DNA of 64,000 nucleotides from Proteobacteria bacterium UBA7447 (GTDB taxonomy: Bacteria > Pseudomonadota > Gammaproteobacteria > Arenicellales > UBA868), in contig DLPX01000030.1 in NCBI GenBank assembly GCA_002477475.1, forward strand, positions 3,548 through 67,547, given 5' to 3'. Position 1 is the stretch's first letter. Each line of letters opens with the position of its first letter. A model generated the notes under the pieces. That model searched no databases. It was not told the DNA's origin and saw only the letters and a list, made by a program, of their open reading frames with translations. Shown here in pieces: positions 38,389 to 44,451 of the stretch. Position numbers and translations under genes: made by a program.

Positions 38389-39216
38389 ATGCTGAAACTG
38401 TTCTGGACCGCCCCATTAACCGCCAAGCTCGGAATTCTGGCGATTCTGGGCTACGCCTTTGTTGCAATTTTTGCACCCTTGCTCACACCTTATGCAGAGA
38501 CAGCGATTGTAGGTGGCTCTTATGAGCTTTGGTCCGATGAGTATCCTTTGGGAACTGACAACATCGGGCGGGATATGTTGACTCGTCTAATTTATGGTGC
38601 GCGCAACACGATAGGTATTGCGTTCCTGACCGTCGCACTGGCGTTCGTGGTCGGAGGGGTAGTAGGCATGCTCGCCGCAATTCTTGGCGGCTGGTACGAC
38701 ATGGTGATCGGCAGATTTGTCGATATTCTTATGGCGATTCCGTCTTTGGTCTTTGCACTTTTACTATTGACGGTTTTTGGTACATCCATCCCGTCATTGG
38801 TGATCATCATCGCGCTGCTGGACAGTACTCGGATATTTCGCATCGCCCGGTCGGCCGCGATGAATGTGGTGGTGATGGAGTTCGTTGAGGCGGCACGCTT
38901 GCGAGGAGAGGGAATGGCGTGGGTGATCCGTAAGGAAGTCCTTCCGAATATTATGGCGCCTTTGCTCGCAGAATTCGGGCTGCGCTTTTGTTTTGTTTTT
39001 CTCTTTATCGCAGCGCTCAGCTTTCTCGGATTGGGCATTCAGCCCCCACTGGCAGATTGGGGTTCGATGGTTCGCGAAACCGCAACGCTCATCAATTACA
39101 ACGACATTACGCCATTATTGCCCGCGGCAGCCATTGCGGGCCTCACGGTGGCGGTCAATTTTGTCGTGGACTGGATGCTGCATCTTTCCAGTGGTTTAAG
39201 AAGCGATTCGACTTGA
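38389..39216 (+). CDS. ABC transporter permease, DppC/OppC type
   Basis: The 275-residue permease has the OppC-like N-terminus with YPLGTDNIGRDMLTRLIYGAR. Its EAA motif is EFVEAARLRGEGMAWVIRKE, and LSFLGLGIQPPLADWGSMV is near the end. It starts 12 bases after the DppB-type gene. The expected DppD/DppF ATPases do not follow; the next gene is a nitrile hydratase. Confidence 0.94.
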   Translation: MLKLFWTAPLTAKLGILAILGYAFVAIFAPLLTPYAETAIVGGSYELWSDEYPLGTDNIGRDMLTRLIYGARNTIGIAFLTVALAFVVGGVVGMLAAILGGWYDMVIGRFVDILMAIPSLVFALLLLTVFGTSIPSLVIIIALLDSTRIFRIARSAAMNVVVMEFVEAARLRGEGMAWVIRKEVLPNIMAPLLAEFGLRFCFVFLFIAALSFLGLGIQPPLADWGSMVRETATLINYNDITPLLPAAAIAGLTVAVNFVVDWMLHLSSGLRSDST

Positions 39217-39345
39217 AGCCAAATAGCTCAAATCTGAATGCTCGTATCAATAGACGCGCTGAGTCGCTCTAAGGTCCAGAACGCTAGCTGTTGCTGATGT
39301 TCGTAAACCCATTGCCTAGGACAAGTAAGCATTCCACACGTGGCT

Positions 39346-39374
39346 TTGACATGCCCAGTTTCTGAAGACAAGAT
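39346..39374 (+). promoter_or_regulatory. Weak promoter candidate before nitrile hydratase
   Basis: TTGACA at 39346-39351 is followed 17 bases later by CAAGAT (3 of 6 matches to the -10 box). It lies in the 226-base gap between the permease and the nitrile hydratase genes. Nothing else is recognisable in that gap. Confidence 0.3.
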
Positions 39375-39442
39375 TTGGGATAATTAAAGATATCGTCTGG
39401 TCGATCTCAAGCCCGTGGTCATTTTCTGAAAATATTGTCATC

Positions 39443-40090
39443 ATGACATCAGACGATCATCACTCTCACGACCATACTGAGCCGCCAGACAGCCTCACAC
39501 TCAAGGTCAAGGCGCTCGAATCTCTATTGGTCGAAAAGGGCCTCGTCTCCGAGGAGACGCTGGATGCCTTGATTGAGACGTATGAGCATAAAGTAGGCCC
39601 GCGCAACGGATCCCACGTCGTCGCCAAGGCCTGGACAGACCCGGAGTTCAAAGCGTGGTTATTGAAGGACGCTACTGGCGCCATTGCCTCACTGGGGTTC
39701 ACCGGAAGGCAGGGTGAGCATATGCAGGTTGTCGAAAATACGGACACCGTCCATAACCTCGTCGTCTGTACCCTTTGCTCCTGTTACCCCTGGCCGGTGC
39801 TGGGCCTGCCTCCGGTCTGGTACAAATCTGCTCCCTACCGGGCCCGGGCAGTCCGGGATCCACGGGGTGTGCTGGCTGAGTTCGGCACACAGCTTGACGG
39901 TGATGTCCGCATCGAGGTCTGGGACTCCACGGCAGAGATGCGCTATCTCGTTTTGCCTCAGCGCCCTATGGGAACCGAGGGATGGCCAGAGGAGAAGTTG
40001 GCGGACCTTGTTACGCGTAACAGCATGATCGGAGTCGAGAAGATTTCTCTCCCCGGTGACGACCCCAGTGGTGATAGAGAGGTTTTGTGA
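39443..40090 (+). CDS. nthA: Nitrile hydratase alpha subunit, cobalt type
   Basis: Catalytic subunit converting nitriles to amides. The 215-residue product carries the metal-binding claw [10 protein letters not shown], whose threonine after the first Cys is typical of cobalt enzymes (iron enzymes have serine). It also shows [18 protein letters not shown] and [18 protein letters not shown]. The histidine-rich N-terminus ([12 protein letters not shown]) is usual. The stop and the beta-subunit ATG overlap by one base. Confidence 0.97.
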   Translation: MTSDDHHSHDHTEPPDSLTLKVKALESLLVEKGLVSEETLDALIETYEHKVGPRNGSHVVAKAWTDPEFKAWLLKDATGAIASLGFTGRQGEHMQVVENTDTVHNLVVCTLCSCYPWPVLGLPPVWYKSAPYRARAVRDPRGVLAEFGTQLDGDVRIEVWDSTAEMRYLVLPQRPMGTEGWPEEKLADLVTRNSMIGVEKISLPGDDPSGDREVL

Positions 40091-40779
40091 TGCGGGGCAG
40101 TCATGACCTGGGTGGCCTTGAGGGTTTGGGCCCTATCTCGCCAGAGGCTGAGTCTTGCGAGCCCGTTTTTCATGCCGATTGGGAAAAGCGGATTTTTGCC
40201 TTAACGCTTGCGGCCGGTTTTTTGGGTCAGTGGAATCTCGATGAATCCCGCCATGCGCGTGAGCGACAGAGCCCCGACGATTATTTGCGCCACAGTTACT
40301 ACGAGAATTGGTGGGTTGGGCTAAAAACGCTTTTGCTGGAAAAGGGCCTGGTCTCAGAAGAGGAATTCGACAGCCGTGAACCGCGGTTTCAGGCGTCTTC
40401 TTTGGAACTGTCTGCTCTGCAGGCCGAGGATATTGCGGGGATTATTCTTAAAGGCAGTTCGGTGGAAATGCAGGCTGAGAAAGCACCTGGCTTTCGGGTG
40501 GGCGACCAGGTAAAGGTTCGTCAAGACATCACTACGGGACATACCCGGATACCGACGTATGTTCGGGGCCGGGTAGGGATTATCGAGCGTCATCACGGCG
40601 CGCACGTGTTTGCGGACCGCAATGCACTGGGGCGTCGCGAAGCAGAGCACCTCTACAGCATACGTTTCTTATCCCGCGAGATCTGGCGCGAGGAGCCTGA
40701 GGAGAATGCCGATTTTGGTGTCCGCGTCGATCTATGGGAGCCACACCTGGAAGAGGTGGGAGGAGTAGCCCGCAAATGA
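40090..40779 (+). CDS. nthB: Nitrile hydratase beta subunit
   Basis: Structural subunit completing the nitrile hydratase heterodimer. The product starts [16 protein letters not shown] and has WKRIFALTL-like (WEKRIFALTLAAG) and YYENWWVGLKTLL in the N-terminal half. The C-terminal SH3-like barrel shows RVGDQVKVRQDITTGHTRIP and the VDLWEPHLE end. Length is 229 aa, normal for the family. ATGA overlap couples it to the accessory gene. Confidence 0.96.
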   Translation: MRGSHDLGGLEGLGPISPEAESCEPVFHADWEKRIFALTLAAGFLGQWNLDESRHARERQSPDDYLRHSYYENWWVGLKTLLLEKGLVSEEEFDSREPRFQASSLELSALQAEDIAGIILKGSSVEMQAEKAPGFRVGDQVKVRQDITTGHTRIPTYVRGRVGIIERHHGAHVFADRNALGRREAEHLYSIRFLSREIWREEPEENADFGVRVDLWEPHLEEVGGVARK

Positions 40780-41170
40780 ACATGGCAGCCTTGCCGGGCC
40801 TGGCGGACGATGGTTCAGGCCCGGTTTTTGCCAGTCCCTGGCAGCCGGAGATTTTTTCATTGGTGGTGGGTCTTCACGAATCAGGCTGCTTCTCGTGGAA
40901 CGAGTGGGCTGAGCGCTGTCTAGGGAGATAGCCGAAGATTCCAATAGCGGCGCCGATGGTGTAAAGACCCAAGAGGAGACAAACCCGTCGGATTCATACT
41001 ATCGCCTCTGGGTGAGCGCGCTGGAGCGGATTTTGGCGGATAAAACCCTCCTGGATTCGGATGAAGTTCGGGAGCGGGTGACACGGTGGCGCGACGATTA
41101 TCCCAATACCCCTCGCGGAGCACCTGTGACGCTGTCGACGGGAGGCGAGCAGAATCGGCAACCCGGGTAG
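40776..41170 (+). pseudogene. Nitrile hydratase accessory (P14K-like activator) with frameshift
   Basis: The frame from ATG 40776 reads FASPWQPEIFSLVVGLHE and SWNEWAERCLGR before a TAG at 40929. The next frame resumes the expected sequence from REIAEDSNSGADG through SYYRLWVSALERILADKTLL and GAPVT to a stop at 41168. One missing base near 40915-40921 accounts for the break (ERCL would read ERLSREI). Activators of this type deliver cobalt and help oxidise the claw cysteines. A real mutation or a base-call error are both possible. Confidence 0.88.
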
Positions 41171-41284
41171 ATCAAGCCCCCTATAATCTGCTTTGCACAA
41201 AGGCGCAGAACAAAAAAGACCCCAGAGTCCTGGAGTCAATCGAACTAACCTGAGACAGAGCAGGTTCTATTTAAGGAGAGTGTG

Positions 41285-41491
41285 ATGGATGAAGATGTCT
41301 TCAATATTCAGCTGCGTAAATTTCTGAAGAAAGTGGGAATTCAGTCACAGCGGGAGATTGAGCAGGCGGTCCGAGACGGTATTGCTTCGGGCGTGCTTAA
41401 GGGGAACGAAACCCTGAATGCCTCAGTGCGACTGCAACTGGGCGAAACGGGTCTGGATGTCACGATAAAGGACGACATCAAACTTGCCTGA
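41285..41491 (+). CDS. DUF6494-family small protein
   Basis: The 68-residue product (from ATG 41285, 6 bases after an AGGAG site at 41274-41278) has the family pattern LRKFLKKVGIQSQREIEQAV followed by LKGNETLNASVRLQL. Its function is unknown. It sits directly after the nitrile hydratase genes, and its end overlaps the TTG start of the ABC ATPase by 8 bases. Confidence 0.8.
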   Translation: MDEDVFNIQLRKFLKKVGIQSQREIEQAVRDGIASGVLKGNETLNASVRLQLGETGLDVTIKDDIKLA

Positions 41492-42317
41492 ACAGCGTGA
41501 GGCATCCAGTGCTGTTGCGCTGGAACAAACAGCCGACACGCCGCTTGTCGAGATCACCCATGCCACCGTCTGTCGAGGTGATAACCGTGTTTTTGATGAT
41601 TTCAGCCTGACGCTTTCCCAGCATGAGAGTGTCGCGATCCTTGGGCCAAACGGTGCCGGAAAAACGACGCTACTTAAGTTGCTGATGCGGGAGATTTACC
41701 CCCTTTGGCGAGCTTATCCGGTGGTCAGGATTCTCGGCAAAGAGCGCAACGATATTTGGGATCTGCGCCGCCAGCTCGGCATTATCTCAGCGGACCTTCA
41801 GGAAAATTATTCCCCCGAGGTGCTCGGCCGCCAGGTCGTGCTCTCCGGGTTTTTCAGCAGCGTTGGCGTCTGGGGTCATCACAGACTCACGGATGAGCAA
41901 TATGCGCGAGTGGAGTCCGTTTTTTCACAGTTGGATATTCAGCCTTTGGCCGGTCGGGCCTTTGGGGAGTTATCGTCAGGACAGCAGCGCCGCCTTCTTC
42001 TGGGCCGAGCCCTGGTGAACGCGCCGGCCCACCTGATTCTGGATGAACCCACCAGCGGCCTTGATCTCGCGGCGACCTTTCAGTATCTGCAGACCATGCG
42101 TGAGTTGATCCGTTCGGGACATACGCTAGTACTGGTAACGCACCATATCCACGAAATCCCACCAGAGGTGACCCGCGTTGTTATGCTGAATCGGGGAGAA
42201 GTCTGGGAGGATGGCGAGAAGTCAGAAATGCTGACCGAGTCACGTCTGTCATCGCTATATGGCGTTGATGTGCGGTTAGTCGAGTCAGCCGGCTGGTATC
42301 AGGTGATCCCTGCCTGA
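41484..42317 (+). CDS. ABC transporter ATP-binding protein
   Basis: The 277-residue ATPase has Walker A GPNGAGKTT, signature LSSGQQRRLL, Walker B LILDEPTSGLD and the switch histidine in LVLVTHHIHE. It resembles the single-domain ModF/YlmA-like group. It starts at TTG 41484, overlapping the DUF6494 gene. It does not belong to the DppD/F type, so it probably does not power the permeases at 37420-39216. No permease is next to it. Confidence 0.9.
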   Translation: MPEQREASSAVALEQTADTPLVEITHATVCRGDNRVFDDFSLTLSQHESVAILGPNGAGKTTLLKLLMREIYPLWRAYPVVRILGKERNDIWDLRRQLGIISADLQENYSPEVLGRQVVLSGFFSSVGVWGHHRLTDEQYARVESVFSQLDIQPLAGRAFGELSSGQQRRLLLGRALVNAPAHLILDEPTSGLDLAATFQYLQTMRELIRSGHTLVLVTHHIHEIPPEVTRVVMLNRGEVWEDGEKSEMLTESRLSSLYGVDVRLVESAGWYQVIPA

Positions 42318-42321
42318 GACA

Positions 42322-43227
42322 TCAGGACTTTGGACTGGCAGTGATCGCCACTTTCTTTTCTGGAATCGCGTCGTATTGGATTGTGTCTTCGCCGTTATAA
42401 ACCAGAAAATGCCGGCCCTTGGCTCGTGCAATCATCGTGACGCCAAGATCCTGCGCAAGTTCCAGCCCCATATGAGTGATGCCGGAGCGGGATACCAGAA
42501 CGGGTACGCCCATGTGCGCCGCTTTCATTACGATCTCCGAGGTGAGCCTTCCGGTCGTGTAGAAAATTTTGTCGTTTCCGCCGATGCCTTCCAGCCACAT
42601 GTCTCCCGCAATCGTGTCGGTCGCGTTATGTCGGCCGACATCCTCAACAAAGTAAAGAATGCGCGATCCTTGACAGAGTGCGCAGCCGTGTACTGCGCCA
42701 GCCGCACGGTAAATCTCGTTGTAGGAATTGATCGTCTTTAGCAAGGTATAGATGGTGGACTGATATATCTCGACCCTTGGCAGGCGAGAGTCGTAGAGCT
42801 TATCAAGCGTGCAGCTGAAGATTGTGCCTTGGCCGCATCCGCTGGTGACGGTGCGTTTGGAGATCTTCTCCTGGAGGTCGACGATGCCGCTACCGTGGTT
42901 GGTAAATACGTTAGCGGTTTCCTGATCCCAATCAACGCGAACCTCTGCTATTTCATTGATGTCATCTATGAGCCGTTGGTTGCGCAGATACCCGAGAGTC
43001 AGTTTTTCCGGGTGAGTACCAAGGGTCATCAGGGTCACGACTTCAGAGTCATCAACTTTTATTGTCAGGGGAGTTTCTCCCGCGACGCTCATTTCCCGGG
43101 AATGGCCGAACTCATCTCGCGCGTGTACCAGTTTGGTCGGTCCGATACCCGCGTTTGACAGGATTGGGCGATTATCTCTTTGGAACGGTCTATTCATCTG
43201 AGAACGGGCACTTAAAACCTTCCTCAC
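42322..43227 (-). CDS. fdhD: FdhD-family formate dehydrogenase accessory protein, variant
   Basis: Sulfurtransferase that sulfurates the molybdenum cofactor of formate dehydrogenases. The 301-residue product has the FdhD features EDVGRHNATDTIAGDMWLEG and SRSGITHMGLELAQDLGVTM. The redox-active CxxC loop, normally like CGxCG, reads SGCGQGTIFSC: Cys131 is kept, but the partner three residues on is Gly. A second cysteine pair (GCALC, residues 182-185) replaces the usual alanine-rich motif. GTG 43227 opens the frame; ATG 43197 is an alternative. Confidence 0.88.
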   Translation of the reverse strand: MRKVLSARSQMNRPFQRDNRPILSNAGIGPTKLVHARDEFGHSREMSVAGETPLTIKVDDSEVVTLMTLGTHPEKLTLGYLRNQRLIDDINEIAEVRVDWDQETANVFTNHGSGIVDLQEKISKRTVTSGCGQGTIFSCTLDKLYDSRLPRVEIYQSTIYTLLKTINSYNEIYRAAGAVHGCALCQGSRILYFVEDVGRHNATDTIAGDMWLEGIGGNDKIFYTTGRLTSEIVMKAAHMGVPVLVSRSGITHMGLELAQDLGVTMIARAKGRHFLVYNGEDTIQYDAIPEKKVAITASPKS

Positions 43228-43343
43228 GTCGTCCGATTAAAGGAAACTGGCGAGCTATTATGATTCATTCCAGCGCCGGTTTGGCGAAGATGTCTTTGGT
43301 CACTAAAATCCCAGCAGCCTGGTAGTTTGACCAAATAGGATAA

Positions 43344-43667
43344 ATGAAAATGCAAGGATGGGTGTACGTTGCGACGATGAATAACGTTAGTTCGGTAGTC
43401 AAGATCTGCTGTTCTGATGAGGACCCTGTCGCGATCATAAGTGAATGGGCAGAGCATGCAGGAATCCCTGGGTCCGCCAACTTGGAATATGCGGCGCTTG
43501 TAGACTGTCCCCGTAGAGTAGAAAAGAAAGTCTATGAGGATCTTAGGGAGTTCAATACGAAAAATGACTGGTTTCAGGTGACGGCCTTGCAGGCTATGGC
43601 AGCAATTAAATCAGAAAAGAAAGCGCGGGTGCTTGAGGAGAAGGGATCCTTAGTCGGTATAAGTTAA
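43344..43667 (+). CDS. GIY-YIG-like (T5orf172-type) protein, degenerate
   Basis: The 107-residue product opens GWVYVATMNNVSSVVKICCS, the pattern of the GIY-YIG/T5orf172 fold, then ends in EKKVYEDLREFNTKNDWFQV. The arginine that normally follows the first helix (as in DPxxR) is replaced by DPVAI, so nuclease activity is doubtful. The base composition is AT-richer than the surroundings, and such genes often travel with phages or islands. Family assignment is moderate. Confidence 0.6.
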   Translation: MKMQGWVYVATMNNVSSVVKICCSDEDPVAIISEWAEHAGIPGSANLEYAALVDCPRRVEKKVYEDLREFNTKNDWFQVTALQAMAAIKSEKKARVLEEKGSLVGIS

Positions 43668-43829
43668 ATCACCGCCGTAATTAATCCGCAACCGTTGTGA
43701 ATCGGCTGTGCACGACTGACACAGAAAAAAGGTTTCGGAATTCGCACCCCCTTCTTAGTGATTAAGGTTTTTTTGATTTAAAATGAGCGAGCAGTATCCA
43801 GTATCTCTGATGTCGTCAAAAAGAGTTCC

Positions 43830-43917
<88 letters not shown>

Positions 43918-44004
43918 TTACCTGAAACACTCCGGCGGGTTATTGTTTCTTTCCCGTGAACGGCGCGGGCTTTGATATTCTGAGTTTTGGGACTTGAGAA
44001 AGAC

Positions 44005-44421
44005 ATGGAAGATTGCCTTTTTTGTAATTTTGATAACCACGAACTGATAGAGGAAGGAAAGTACTGTTACGCCCGGCGGGATGGTTATCCCGTGAGTGAG
44101 CACCACACGCTCATTATTCCCAAAAGACATGTTGCCTCATATTTTGATCTTGAAGAGCCCGAACTTCTGGACATGCACCAGATGCTGGTCAAGATGAAGG
44201 CGCGCATTGAGGAGTGGGATGCAACTGTCAGTGGATTTAATGTAGGGGTCAACGCCGGAAAGGACGCGGGCCAATCCATCTTTCACGTCCATATGCACCT
44301 GATGCCCAGGCGAAAAGGGGATATCGACAATCCGCAGGGCGGTGTCCGTGGGGTGATTCCGTCAAAACGGACCTATGTCCGAAAGAACAGGGCGCCTTTA
44401 AATCAGGGCAGGCCCGATTAA
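44005..44421 (+). CDS. HIT-family protein
   Basis: Histidine-triad hydrolase or transferase of nucleotide derivatives. The 138-residue product (ATG 44005, MEDCLFCNFDN) has the triad HVHMHLMPRR, the PKRHV segment and a short CxxC at the start. The frame is open from a TTG at 43987. It lies 87 bases after tRNA-Ser. Substrates of this group are usually AMP-linked compounds. Confidence 0.92.
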   Translation: MEDCLFCNFDNHELIEEGKYCYARRDGYPVSEHHTLIIPKRHVASYFDLEEPELLDMHQMLVKMKARIEEWDATVSGFNVGVNAGKDAGQSIFHVHMHLMPRRKGDIDNPQGGVRGVIPSKRTYVRKNRAPLNQGRPD

Positions 44422-44451
44422 GCAGCGCCAATCGGAGGGTAGGAAGGTCGG

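Noticed and set aside
41484..42317. ATPase partner for the DppBC-type permeases
   Set aside because: The protein lacks the C-terminal oligopeptide-transporter extension typical of DppD/F and sits in an operon with DUF6494 instead.
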